Source: Lytechinus variegatus
Taxonomy: Eukaryota > Echinodermata > Echinoidea > Temnopleuroida > Toxopneustidae
DNA: 64,000 bases
NCBI RefSeq assembly: GCF_018143015.1
Contig: NC_054756.1
Coordinates: 23,284,440 to 23,348,439 of the forward strand
Direction: 5' to 3'
The notes under the pieces are model-generated. The model did not search any database. It saw nothing but the letters and a program-made list of their open reading frames with translations, and was not told the origin of the DNA. Below are positions 12,192 to 23,608 of this stretch, piece by piece. A program made the translations under genes and the position numbers. The stretch's first letter is position 1. Each line of letters begins with the position of its first letter.

Positions 12192-13572
12192 TTAAATAAT
12201 AGTATCGTTTTGAAAGGTCTGACTGTTTTCATCAGGATTGTCTGATGTCTCGATGATACTTAGTGGTCTGTACAACTCATTGTCAACCATAGCGGTGCCC
12301 ACGGTATCATGACAATTCGCGTCATCATCATTGAGCCCGTTTAAGCCGACTCTAAGTCCTTCGTCATCATGGTCATTCTCGGCATCGCTTTCATTCCTGT
12401 CGACAATTTGATACTCGGGATCGCACTTTTCATGTGGATCTTCTGAGGTCTCGACATTACTTAGTGGTTTGTACAACTCGTTGTCAACCATAACGGTATC
12501 ATTGACGGCATGACCATTCGCGTCGTCATCGTCAAGCCCGTTTACGCCGACGCTACGTCTTTCGTCATCATAGTCACTCTCGGCATCTCTTTCATTCCTG
12601 TCGACAATTTGATACTCTGGGTCGAAATCCTCCCCAACATCATCACCAAGAGATTCTAGCTCAGCGTATTCGTTTGCGATGCCGTCATCGTGGATTTCGT
12701 CCGCGTTGCTATTTCCGTTGATCGTACTGGACTGACGTCCATAGTCCGACTGGGTGGTTTTTGTCGGGATATGCTCGTTGATGCCCTCGTCGTCGCTTTC
12801 GTTCCTCATAACGATGTGGTAAAAATTTTCGTCCAAGGGCGCGGTGTCGTCATACAGTTCATCACCCGCGCCGTCAGACATCTTTCTCATCTTATCTTCC
12901 ATTTCATTTCTCCCTGCAACATTGGCACCATCCCTAGTGCATGTATCAGCACGTGTTTCATCGTAAACGTGTTCATCTTCCATCGGTATATATAAATCAT
13001 TCTTAATCAAACTCTCATCCTCCACGCAATCGCTTTGTAACGTTTTTGATACATCACTCACTTCCATTTTATCCGTCCCAAAATCGGCCGATCGCCGTGG
13101 TTCTGTCGTATCGAGATCGTACGGTATCTCCTGATACACCTCATTATCTCCGTGCGCGTCAGTCGACTTCGCTGTGTGATTAAGATCATCAAAACCATTC
13201 AAGCCTGCAGCTATATTACTTCCGCTATGGGGATGCTGATGGTACTCGTTTTGACCAATACCGAAATCGTCATACCCGCCATCGTGATTCTTCACGACAT
13301 CGCCATCCCCTTGGTACAATGCGAAATCAGGCTTCGCGTCCCCACTCATTGTTTCGATGTAAGTTGAATACCTGTGGTCGTCGTCGTCATCGATGATGTC
13401 GGTTGGAGGTCGTGGTAGAGGCTTTTTAATTGAGTCATCGCCGTTCGATCTCGATTGATGGGTAGGGTTGAGCATAATGTGGTCGATGGTCTGGTATTCG
13501 TAGGTGGGGTTGGAGTGGTTGAGGTTTTCGTCTTTGTCAAAATCTTTTTCATCGACCAGGAGAGGGGAATTT
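12192..13572 (-). CDS. Gene A exon 9: acidic cytoplasmic tail with tyrosine motifs
   Basis: This single exon encodes about 460 residues, very rich in Asp, Glu and Asn, with about 20 tyrosines. Near the membrane are NPTY (NPxY, PTB or endocytic motif) and KKPLPRPP (SH3-type). Further in are YIPM (YxxM, PI3K-type), YDET, YHIV, YAEL, YQIV, YKPL and YRPL. The last third holds a tandem duplication of exactly 67 codons: DPEYQIVDRNE starts at 12623 and again at 12422. No kinase or phosphatase domain is present, so signalling would need recruited partners. The stop TAA is at 12192-12194. Confidence 0.87.
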
Positions 13573-14066
13573 CTGGAAAGAGACAAATCACATTTTTAAA
13601 TTAGTTGTTATGCATCCGAGAAGTCAATACCCAAAGTTTTTTTTTATCTTTATTTGCTTCATTTAGTTTATGTTTTCTTCGTAAATCTTCGTTAGTCAAA
13701 AAGTTATTTAATTATTTAGCCATTAGTCAGTTGGTTAGTTAGTTAATTAGTTAGTTAGTTAGTCATCATTATCGTCACCACCGTCTTCTTCATCATCAAC
13801 AGCTTCAGCATCACCATTATCATCTCCACCATCTTCTTCTTCATCATCAACAGCTTCAGCATCACCATTATCATCTCCACCATCTTCTTCTTCATCATCA
13901 ATATCATCATTATCATCATCATCATCATAATCATCATCATTATCATCGTCATCATCATCAATCATCATCATCATCATCATCAATCATCATCATCATCAAT
14001 CATCATCATCATCATCAATCATCATCACCATCTTCATCATCACCATCATCATCATCATCATCAATC

Positions 14067-14097
<31 letters not shown>

Positions 14098-17000
14098 ATC
14101 ATCATCACCATCATCATCATCATTACCATCATCATCAATCATCATCATCATCATCCTCACCATCATCATCATCATCATCAATCATCATCATCATCACCAT
14201 CATCAATCATCACCATCATCGCCATCATCATCACATCGTAATCACCATAGTCATCATCATCATCAATCATCATTATCACCATCATCATCGCCATCATCAT
14301 CACATTGTAATCACCATAGTCATCATCATCATCATTATTATTACAACCACCACCATCTTCAGCATCAGCATCATCATCATCACCGTCACCAATGTAATCT
14401 CACCTCGTTCGTCGAACTTGCCATAGCACAAGAAGAAACAACACACTAGCAAGGATGAACATCGAAATGATTACAGTCGGCACAACAACTTTCTTGTTAC
14501 CTGCAAGATTATGATTTGGAGAACTTATTATTTATCGATAATTATGGACATAACACTTTTAAAGAAAATATACCACAGCCACACTGAAAAAAGCGTCAGC
14601 TGAGTGTTCAATCATAGACCACTAAAACTGCTTTACATGCTCTGCCCACAATGTAAAACAAAATCAACCTTGTAATCTTAACACATATAGGCATAATCCC
14701 ACTGAGATGATAGTAAATTTGTGCGCTTTATACATTCGTGTAACAAATGTGTTGCTCTAAAGAACGGGCACTGATTCAAGCCGTCATCCAGTGTTTTAAA
14801 ATTGATAGAGGCCATCGAAGTCATCACCCCAAATTTTATGATACATTTTCAATATATAAGCAATGTATGGACCACGACTAATCATTGGACATCTGGGAAA
14901 ATGGAAAGGAAGGGTAAGTAAAGGAAAGGAAGGGAAGGGAAAGGAAAGGAAAGGAAAGGGAAGGGAAAGGAAAGGAAAGGAAAGGAAAAAGAAGAAGGGC
15001 CCATCGACAACTTCAAAGAAGCTCCCTGAAAAAGTCCACAGTTGGATTAGGAGACAGAGAAATGACAAACAAATCATATGTACAAGCAAATGCAACGAAA
15101 AAAAACCCCAGGAAAATGGGTGCTGGAAATGAAAACAGCTCCGACATGAGTAAGATTGTAAATTTCGAACATGATATTTGCCCGCCAATTTATTTGAGGG
15201 TCGGAGGTCATTCTATCTAGTGTAAAACAACTAACCTGCTCGTGGGGCATTTGATCCGGGTACCACCGGGTCTGTACTCCCGGTCGAAGTCGTGCTTGAT
15301 TTCGACTCCGTAGCAGACGACGCCGAACTTCTGTCACTGCTCGTAGAGGGCGCAAGACTACGAGTCGAACTGGGATCTTCAGATGGAGTGCTTTGCGTTG
15401 GTTTGGTCCTTGGGGCAGTAGCCGGATTTTCAGATGGAGGAATTGCGGGTTCTCCTGTTTGAGTGTGAGTCGGATATGGAGGCGATGTCGGATTTCTCGA
15501 TGAGTAGAGGGTCGGAGATGTTGAAAGAATCGCAGTCGTAACGTCTGTCGTTGCTCGAGGATCAAGACTTGAACGGGTGTCGTGTTCAGAAGTTGTGCTC
15601 ACTAGAGTTGACGTCGCTGTAGCGTTTGATAACGTAAAACAAATAAATTGTATTTATGACGCACATTAAAAAATATATATTTCAGCACTTCTATATACAG
15701 TATCATCGGTAAGGTTTGAGTATGCTTGGGGCAACAAGCAATATTCAACACAAGGATTAAAGGGGAGAACGGAGGAGCAAGATTATTATTAACACATCAA
15801 TATAAACAAAAATGTTGGAGGGAACACATGCTGATGACAAAAAGACAGTCCCATAGGTTGTCCATAGTTTCAAATCCCCATCAAATTATTAATTCTGAGC
15901 ATTTTAACATTTTTGCATCAACACACCGTAAACACTCACAGAGTTAACCCAGATTATTGTTACAGTCTACTGTGAGAATCACATCTATTAGGGCAAGAAG
16001 CCAATAAAATTATCAATGGAGACACTGCGTGACACCGAGATCTTTCCAGAATGGATAACCGGCTCATGTAAACTTTGTCTGCTTAGGAATTCCTGGCAGC
16101 ACTGGTACTCACTTTCAATAAGATTTGTAGTTACTACAATCCAAAATCCTTTATCAGTAATCGAACTGTCACTGACAAACCGGAGCCAGAGATTGGGACT
16201 ATCCGACTCGATATCATCGGGTATCGCGCTTCCGCCGAAGGCGCCGATCACTTCCGAGTCATTATCCGAGGGTTGCCGGCCAGTTCCGATAGTTAGCGAA
16301 TCAAACCGAACGCTCTCCAAGGCGAATACCTCAAAGTGTAGGACAGTGAGATGATTGTTGGGTGCGGTGATGGTCCAAATTTCGTCAGAATCAGATGGAT
16401 ATTCTCCGGGGAAGTCTGGGGAAAAGATGTTGGCTTGTCCCTCCGATGTGAGTGTTATATTTCGTCTTTCCTCAGCACCTGTGAACATAGAAAAACGTGT
16501 TTTCATACGCCTCTCAATAGGGCTAAATACATTAATGATGGGGAGAATTATGCGACATTTTCCTGTGACAATCGCAATGGTATCTCTAACGATGTACCTA
16601 GACCATATTAACCCAATCTTCGTGGCCTTCATTCTGTTGTCAAATTTCCCACAGAGGCCCATGTGCTATCACAGTAGTACGGTATAGGAAATCAGTTTTC
16701 ACTAAGAGTTGGTGAGATGTGAGAATGTGAGAATGTGTAAAGAGATATGAAATAATTTTCTCAAAAATTTAGAAATCATCTTCTTTTCTTCTATGAAATT
16801 AAGCAATTTTTTCCTTTAAAACCTGATCCGCCAACTCTCCCCAGGAAAATCCTTAGAGAATGTATTCAGTTCTCCCAGGATCATCCAGGATTAATGCAGC
16901 TATTGAGAATTAAGGACATACTCTCGCATGAAGACCCAAGGAGACTCTGACATTGGCGGTGGAAGTCAACAAATTTAAGGGAGTCCACCTGAAATTTTTG

Positions 17001-20000
17001 AATGGAAATAGATGAAAAATTGGACAAGCAAAAAAAAGGGGGATTATCAACCAAAATTTTAAGGGAGGGGCACAACAATTTTAGGGGGTCGACCTGAATT
17101 TAGAGGGATGCAGGAAACAAAATTGAAAATCAAAAGCAAATAAATTAGGGGCCGGGTCCTTCCCCCCCCCCCCCCCCCCCGAGGTCCATGTGCTATCACA
17201 GTACTATGGTATAGGAGATTAGTGGTTCAGTTTTCACTAAGAGTTCTTGAGATGTGAGAATGTGTAATGAATGTCTATGAAAGAATGTCTATGAAATCAG
17301 GCAATTTTTTTTCCTTAAAAACCTAATCGACCAACTCTCCCTAGGAAAATCCTTAGAGAATGTATTCAGTTCTCCCAGGATCATCCAGGATTAACATGAT
17401 TAATGGAGATATTGAGAATTAAGGACATACTCTCCCATGAAGACCCAAGGAGACTTTGATACTGTATACATGGTATACGTGCATGTACATGCGTATGTGG
17501 CGATTTAGTGGATCAAGTGCTAACTTCATGGAACGTCATCACTGCCTATTCTGCTTAACACAGGTAATGGCAAGACATATCTTAATTATGGAGACAATGA
17601 AGATGGGGGTGTGGATGCATTATTGAAACTTTTATTACTTTACCTTCCTCAATAGTGTAAATCTGGAGAGAAAATCCGTCGTAATTCACCAACCAATCGG
17701 ACGTAAACCTAGCCCACATCTCATTAAAATCGGTGAAAGCTACCTCTCCGTCAGCCCCACCGGAAAACTCATACAGCATTGTCGAGTCATCATCCGGATC
17801 GGTCCCACTGCCGAGCGTCAAGGCATCGGATCTCCATTCGGTAACTAGCTTGTCGAACATGAAAAGCAACTTGAATTCCGGTTCGCATGTTATTATCCAG
17901 GATATATCCGCGTCGTTCGGATAGTCGGAGTCGGGATATCCGGGTGAAATGAGGTTAAAGTTTTGAAACCCGGGAAGAAAATTGTAGAGTGTAGGTTCTG
18001 AAAAAGTGGAAGAAAGAAACGCCGTTCGGTTATATTAGCAATACTGGGCCTAATATAATTATTAGTAGTAGTAGTAGTTTGGCGTCACCTGTGCCTGGGA
18101 GGCGAAAAGCGAACTGAATCACTGTGACCCGCAGGTCTCTCCTCCTGATATAACTAATGGGGGGGGGGGGGGAATGCAGGTGGACCACTACACCGGGAAA
18201 TACAATAGAATTCTTTCCGTAAGTGTAAAACCTTCTTTTTCGTTTCATTAGAAGTTAAAATTGCATGAAACAATATAACAAAAAGCTGATTGTGCATGGT
18301 GGCCTTCTAATGTCAATATACCTTCTGTCGCCTAATTGGCATAATAAGGTTTATTAATTTGACAAAGCAAGACCTCTTAAAGCGCTGTAAATGGCACTTT
18401 GAGGCTTCTGGACTGTGGGGTCCGCAATTGCTATAACACATGAGCCAATGAGCCACCATTTGCCACTCGTCACTGGCGGTTCCAGGGGGGGGGGCACAGC
18501 CGGCCCATCCCCCCCCCGAGAGGCACAATATTTGGAATGTAAATATGCCGTTAAAACAGAAGTGTGCCCGCCCCTTCGAAAGTGAAGACCTTTTTTTTTT
18601 GCTTGTCAAAGTTTTCCTCGGGAAAATTAGCCCCCCCCCCCCTTCTCCTGCCTCTCACCGTATCCCATGAATCAACTGTATGCTCAGTCAACTTTCAGCC
18701 AATCAAAGGAAGTATTTACATGGCGGTTCATACCTACACAAGTCGCAGTTATCGGACTATAGGATGTACTGCGATACTTAATGTACTAAGCGCTAATGTT
18801 TTGAATGTTATTGCCCTATTGAAGGATTATTTTGCAATTAATTTTATCACATTTTGGGTGTGCGCCTGCTGCAGTTCCTGTAGTAGAATTGTGGCTTCAT
18901 TAATTCCGGATTCACCCATTACTTGTATGCATTATTTGACACAAATTGAATTCTACATCACAGCAAGAATCGCATGGATTAGGAATTAGGCATTCATAAA
19001 ATACATCGCATGTAATGATATCACATCATTTGGTAGAATAAACTCTTTCGGTAAAAATTGTATATGCATTCAGTTTATTAAAAGGCATTAATTTGATTTT
19101 CAAGGTGTAAAGGTTATTCTGACGCGTTCAGTATATACTGTATAATGTCCCCTTTTTATTTTATTTTTTTGCAGGGGGAATATAACGTCTTCTTGGGTCA
19201 TCTCGCCCCCCCCCCCCCTTGTGGAATAACCTGGCGTGGCGGCCTTGCCAATGACCCCATTGATTCTCACCTAGCTTCGTTGATTGAAGCGTCATCTTAA
19301 AACCGTCGTCATCTGTCCGTCCGTCCGTCACCATCTCAATCCAAACATCTCCGACCGGTGTGATGACGTCATCTGGAATAAATTCTCCCGAGTACCGCAC
19401 CAGGACATTCGCGCCATCGCCCACGGCTTCCCAGTCGGTGCCGATCGTCAGGTAGTCCGCCTCCTTCTCCGTGGCGAAGTCGGTGAAATGGATTCGAATT
19501 CGGGACCCACTCGGGGAGGACACGAACCACAGTTGGTGGCAGTCGTCTGGGTAGTCCGAGGGATAATTTTTGGATGTTATTTGCACGGGAACAATTCCAT
19601 CCAGAGAGATTCGTCGAGTCTCTGATGGAATACAAGTTTTCAATAAAAAGAAGAGTCATCAATACGCTGAAAATTTGTATTGCATTATTCAATATACTTT
19701 ATTTTTTGTAAATTTTGTAAGAATTCCAGAATGGGTTTGCTGGGTTTTTCGTTTATTTGTTTGTTTGTAATATTTTTTAAGGACTGAACTAATTCAACAA
19801 ACAGGAGAATCCGATCTACCCTTTCTCCGAGTCTGGTTTTATGTGAGTATATCATATAGCGAATATAAAATTTAATTTTTTAATTTTTTTTTTTAATTTG
19901 ACAGGGGCCGCGAAACCGGGGGGGGGGGGCGTGTACAAAATCGTAAAAATGGCCATATGATTGTGATTTTTAGCATGGTCAGCTCCCCACTTTTGGCTCA

Positions 20001-22369
20001 GCCCCCCCCCCACTTTGAAAACCGTTCCGCGGCCCCTGTTTGAAGATGGAAAATACCAAATATATACATGTATTTGATTTTCTCTGTATTCTATATTTTA
20101 TTTTGCAGAATATTTTGTTTTGAAACAGATTTTAAAACAAGAAATAAAAAAGTAAAGTTCTGAAACAAAATCAGATAGCGGAGGAGGAAGTTATGACTCT
20201 TAAAAAAAAGAGATATCTAGGACCATGTACACCCCTCCCATTTGACAAATTTCCCTTTGGTGATACATTACCCATCAGATAACTCTCTTTATTATACTGG
20301 AAATACATGTATTTACCTTTCATTTTAAACTTAAACCGTCTTTCTGCAAGGATATCCCCCTGTCCCCCGGAAGTGAACCATATCCAGAGGTCATTACTAT
20401 GCGATACGATACTGGTCGATACGGAATCGCGCCCGGTTAGATTGAGGAGGATAGTCGTTTCGTCAATGCTACTGCCATCGCCGACGTAGATGAAATCGAT
20501 GTTTTCTCTGAGGAGTACTTCGGTGAAGTCGACATGGATGTTTCGACCGCGACTTGTTGAGACAAGGAGCAGGTAGTCGACGTTGAGATCGAAATTATCG
20601 GGATAGCCTGGCGACGTCATTTCTATTTCTTCGTCCTCATCAAGGTCTATGTTCCTGATTTCACCTACAAAATGCGGGGGGGGGGGGGGGAGATGAGTAA
20701 TAATAAATATATTGTTAATTCACTGAAATTTTAAGCCTTATGGTACCGAACCATCTCCTATCCTATCCCAACCTTGCTTAGTTCGCAAATGAAATGACTA
20801 TAGGATAGTAGACCCGCCCACTTGCTAATCAAAAATGCAAAAAAAAAAAAAAACATAACAAGGACAATATAAGTAATTCTATTCCCTTAAGTCTCTCCTG
20901 ACACTTTTTTAAGGTTCCAGGTGCCCTAACATTTTTTTTTATGATACTTGTTTTCCTTAGCTAGTTTCATGTGTATTCTACATCATTTTTTTTAATATTC
21001 CACTTTTTTTTAATTTTTAATAAGAGAGCTGAGTCAAAACCTGTCCTTAAAAATCGAAAATGGCCCTAGGGGTTCTACTATGTAAAACACATGGGACTTT
21101 ACACATGTGTATATGATTAGCAATAAAGCTATCATTTATCATGTAGAGGTGTTGTGGCGGAGTAGATAAGTCTCCGGACTGTAAACCACAAGGTCCGGGT
21201 TCAAATCCTACCACAGCACTAGCGTCCTTTGACAAGGCGTTTATCTACATTTGCCACTCTCTTCCCAGGTATAGTAAATGGGTATCCGGTAGGAAGAAAT
21301 TCCTTGAATGCTCGATGAGCCCGATCAGGGTAGCCGTGCTAAAGCCGGGGTAATATAATAGTATGCAGCGCTTAGAAACATTTGTATTAAGCGCTATATA
21401 AATGTTGCATATTATTATTATTACTATTACACTATGAGTTTTTCCCATGATAAATGTAATTACTTCCGTTCTAATCGTTGGAATTGCACCAAGTTTTCAG
21501 GAAAAGTGTATCTTGAAGAGTACAGCAAGATATGGATAGCTATATTGTGCATGGTAACCTATTCCAACAAGTGGAGTAAAACATTTTTTTCTAGAATTAC
21601 CCACTATCTGATCTCTTGTTAAATCCATGACTTCTCCAGTTCTACTCTGAATATATCTTAAAGCCACCTATAATCCCTGACAAAGTAAGATCATTTAAGT
21701 AATCCATCATATATATCTTAACCCCCCCCCCCCGATGTAATTGTGGAGTTATTCCCATAACAACTTCAAATATTGAGAAATCATAATTTGTGAAGCCATG
21801 ACTTTGGATGACCATATTTTGCTCTATGAAACATGCTATACACGCAAATATTTGTGTTTATCAGTTGATCAGTAATAGGGCACCTGGCACTTTTGACGAT
21901 GTAAATAAATATTCAATACGATTCATGGAAAATATACATACATAGGCCTATATTTATCAGAAACATGTACTTGTATCTACACACAAAATCCATGAAATTG
22001 TACAGTAAAAAAAAACCATTATAACCACCCATCTTCAATTTATGAATAGATTCACAGCATTTAGCAATGAGCGCAAAGAATTTCGTGTCAAGTTATTATT
22101 CTCTTACATTTTTTTCTAAATAAGACGGATATGGAATTGAAAAAAAAAATGAGGCTGGGTTTCGTCGTGTAGAATAAACATTAGCTTAATTGTACCAAAT
22201 AAATATTTTGGGCACGCTCGGATATAATTATTGGGATGGAATTTGAAATATCAAAAGAGTCTGGTCTGACCAGTTTTAAGTAATGAATGAAAAAATACTT
22301 ACGAATTGCAGATGACTGACCAAGAAGAATAAATATACAGATGTAAAATCCGATTGCCTCGATCTCCAT
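12192..22369 (-). CDS. Gene A: four-CUB single-pass receptor with tyrosine-rich cytoplasmic tail
   Basis: Coding exons on the minus strand in transcript order are 22369-22303, 20664-20317, 19621-19271, 17997-17644, 16478-16113, 15616-15236, 14500-14404 and 13572-12192. Every junction has AG/GT sites and matching phase, and the total of 3345 nt closes in frame as 1114 aa plus stop. Predicted parts are a signal peptide (about 1-21), four CUB domains (about 23-138, 139-255, 256-373, 374-495), a Ser/Thr/Pro-rich stalk (496-622), a membrane segment (about 626-648) and an acidic tail (655-1114). CUB domains usually bind proteins or carbohydrates outside the cell; the tail looks like a docking platform for SH2/PTB adaptors. 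Genes B and C share its intron phases. The family is not recognised; an adhesion or immune-type receptor is inferred from architecture only. Confidence 0.88.
13760..14396. repeat. (ATC)n / (GAT)n satellite in gene A intron
   Basis: About 640 bp of TCATCATCA-type triplets between the membrane and tail exons. At 13780-13890 it contains a 51-bp higher-order unit (TCATCATCAACAGCTTCAGC...) repeated in tandem. On the minus strand one frame would encode acidic 17-residue repeats (DDEEEDGGDDNGDAEAV), but the exon phases on both sides skip it. Confidence 0.93.
14404..14500 (-). CDS. Gene A exon 8: transmembrane segment
   Basis: This 97-nt exon encodes GNKKVVVPTVIISMFILASV and then LFLLVLWQVRRTR. It is one hydrophobic helix of about 23 residues with Lys before it and Arg after it, as expected for a type I protein. 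It ends with AG, which joins the A of the next exon to make Arg. Genes B and C have the same split codon. Confidence 0.87.
14893..14999. repeat. (GGAAA)n purine microsatellite in gene A intron
   Basis: GGAAAGGAAAGGAAAGG-type tract. Open frames across it are low-complexity artefacts. Confidence 0.93.
15236..15616 (-). CDS. Gene A exon 7: Ser/Thr/Pro-rich extracellular stalk
   Basis: The exon is phase 1-1 and encodes 127 residues, mostly Ser, Thr and Pro (for example STSPTLYSSRNPTSPP). This is typical of an O-glycosylated, extended stalk that lifts binding domains off the membrane. The acceptor is GCTACAG and the donor is GCAG|GTTAGT. The overlapping open frame in another phase is not the coding one, because it breaks the phase match at both ends. 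Confidence 0.82.
16113..16478 (-). CDS. Gene A exon 6: CUB domain 4
   Basis: The exon is phase 1-1 and encodes 122 residues. It reads IFSPDFPGEYPSDSDEIW, then LTVLHFEVFALES, FDSLTIGTG and LWLRFVSDSS, ending DKGFWIVV. It contains no cysteine. The acceptor is TTCACAG and the donor is GAAA|GTGAGT. The flanking intron carries a 0.3-kb direct duplication (16655-17455). Confidence 0.87.
16655..17455. repeat. Direct duplication of about 0.3 kb in gene A intron
   Basis: CCATGTGCTATCACAGTA at about 16659 and 17187 begins two copies that both end at AGACCCAAGGAGACT (about 16939-16950 and 17441-17455). Shared blocks include TCCTTAGAGAATGTATTCAG and CTCCCAGGATCATCCAGGAT. Between them lies a 0.23-kb G-rich element ending in a poly-C run (17161-17180). 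Confidence 0.88.
17644..17997 (-). CDS. Gene A exon 5: CUB domain 3
   Basis: The exon is phase 1-1 and encodes 118 residues. It reads ISPGYPDSDYPNDADISW, then FKLLFMFDKL, DALTLGSGTD and MWARFTSDW, ending NYDGFSLQIY. There is one cysteine (ITCEPEF). The acceptor is TTTTTCAG and the donor is GAAG|GTAAAG. Confidence 0.87.
18475..18640. repeat. GC-skewed foldback-like remnant in gene A intron
   Basis: CACTGGCGGTTCCAGGGGGG at the left and long C runs at 18509-18517 and 18631-18642. It is similar in style to the CAGGGGCCGCGG elements but the ends are not defined. Confidence 0.35.
19271..19621 (-). CDS. Gene A exon 4: CUB domain 2
   Basis: The exon is phase 1-1 and encodes 117 residues. It shows ITSKNYPSDYPDD, then RIRIHFTDF, ADYLTIGTD and VWIEMVTDG, ending in the usual DDDGF strand. 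Only one cysteine is present (DDCHQLW). The acceptor is CCATCAG and the donor is CTAG|GTGAGA. Confidence 0.87.
19902..20038. repeat. CAGGGGCCGCGG foldback MITE, copy 1, with 5-bp target duplication
   Basis: The ends are CAGGGGCCGCGAAACCGG and CCGTTCCGCGGCCCCTG, flanked by TTTGA on both sides (19897-19901, 20039-20043). The core has AAAATGGCCATATGATTGTG and runs of G and C. Other copies are 23609-23781, about 25502-25625 and about 53791-53926. Confidence 0.88.
20317..20664 (-). CDS. Gene A exon 3: CUB domain 1
   Basis: The exon is phase 1-1 and encodes 116 residues. The CUB landmarks TSPGYPDNF, the core strand IHVDFTEV and IDFIYVGDG are visible, followed by a late strand around LWIWF. There is an N-glycosylation site (NLT). 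The whole domain has no cysteine, although a typical CUB has four. The upstream acceptor is TTTTGTAG and the donor is AAAG|GTAAAT. Confidence 0.85.
21143..21430 (+). repeat. tRNA-derived SINE, copy 1
   Basis: The head has an A-box-like TGGCGGAGTAGATAAG (about 21154) and the B box GGTTCAAATCC (21198-21208), spaced as in a Pol III promoter. The body contains GTAAATGGGTATCCGGTAGG. The 3' end is AAGCGCTATATAAATGTTGC followed by (ATT)n. It lies in the gene A intron opposite to transcription. Copy 2 is at 32417-32705. Confidence 0.88.
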
Positions 22370-22377
22370 TTTTAATC
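22303..22377 (-). CDS. Gene A exon 2: translation start and signal peptide
   Basis: The acceptor TTGTTGTAG precedes an exon of 8 untranslated bases, then ATG at 22369. The product begins MEIEAIGFYICIFILLGQ, a hydrophobic signal sequence with likely cleavage after the SSA that follows. The donor C|GTAAGT leaves phase 1, which fits the next CUB exon. This is the first in-frame ATG after the acceptor, so the start is well defined. Confidence 0.8.
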
Positions 22378-23016
22378 CTACAACAAATATATATTATGAA
22401 AAACCTATATAGTTTAATACTGTACATGTATAATTAAAGGCCAAAAATATATGTAACCAATTCCTGTGGAAAGTTTGCAGTGGCCTTAGCGTGCATACAG
22501 GCCTATCTTATACATGTTATAGACCTAATAATGAAATACTGTATAAAGGAAAATATTCACGATAGAAAATATTAATATTATTGTACTTTATAGGTAAGTG
22601 TTGCATCGACATTACTTCCAAATAAAAGCTGAAATTTTACGGGGGCGCCGTGCCTGCCTCCCCCCCCTTCCCCGATCCGCGCCTAAATATGGCGCAACAA
22701 TGATGCTGAGCAGAGGTACTAATACTATTCTTACAATCTCAAAGCAGAAATTTTAACAAAAAAATACACAATTGCGAATATTGTTGAAATAACCCATCGG
22801 GTCGCCATTGAATCAATTTATGTTAGTCGTTACATTAATTTGTTTTCAATGAAAATAACTTGTATATTAATTTCAACAAAGGATTGTTACTTTTCATCCA
22901 GTTTGAATGAATTCGGATTCTGGCTAATATTGTTTCGTAGGCCTATATCACAATTGAACAATACATCACCGCCCCATCATTTCTGTCAACCCACTTCCAT
23001 GCACTCACACACACAC

Positions 23017-23246
23017 ACAGCAAAAACTGTGGTGTTAACCGGTGTACATAGAGGACCACACTTGTTATTTTACACCGGTGTTAAATTGGTGGTGTTAGTT
23101 TTACACCTATATGTGTTATTACAACACCTTTGGTTGTTACATTTACACTCTTTGGTGTTATGTTCAATCTTTAGGGTGTAATTTTAACACCTCAGGGTGT
23201 GGTCCTAACACCAATCGGTGGTTTAAACACCACAGTTTTTACAGTG
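23017..23246. repeat. MITE with CACTGTAAAAACTGTGGTGTT ends, copy 2
   Basis: Almost the same sequence as 11219-11457, with CAAAAACTGTGGTGTTAACC at the left and AACACCACAGTTTTTACAGT at the right. It sits within a CA-rich tract in the 5' intron of gene A. Confidence 0.85.
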
Positions 23247-23608
23247 CACACACCCCCTCTCCGGCTCTCTCTCTCTCTCTCGTATCCCCCCCACACACAC
23301 ACCCTCTTATAAATCTAGTTTGTCTACCTTTAGTGATGGGCACGGAGTTGAATCTTCCCTTACATCGAACCAATAGCGCTGATCAATGCTCTCGAGCAAG
23401 GAACAATAGATATTGAATGATAACAATGCGCTCGATGTATACAGTAGGATTACCTCAAGGAAAAATGGAATATCTAAATTTACTTCCTTATCTGTAACAT
23501 TACGGTAGCCCACTGTACCTCGATTACTTGTTGGTAATACATATAGCAGTCCTGGCCATCTTTTTCGAAATCCCGTTATTATGTGAGACTAGTCAAAATT
23601 GCATACTG

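Noticed and set aside
13755-13983. Open frames encoding poly-Met/Ile or poly-Asp
   Set aside because: They are translations of the GAT/ATC satellite. The flanking exons splice in phase without it.
14796-15188. Open frames over the GGAAA tract
   Set aside because: Low-complexity microsatellite in an intron of gene A.
15074-15565. Alternative minus-strand frame overlapping the gene A stalk exon
   Set aside because: Only the Ser/Thr-rich frame matches the phase of both neighbouring exons.
21145-21216. tRNA gene
   Set aside because: The A- and B-box-like sequences belong to a SINE head followed by a SINE body and tail, repeated at 32417.
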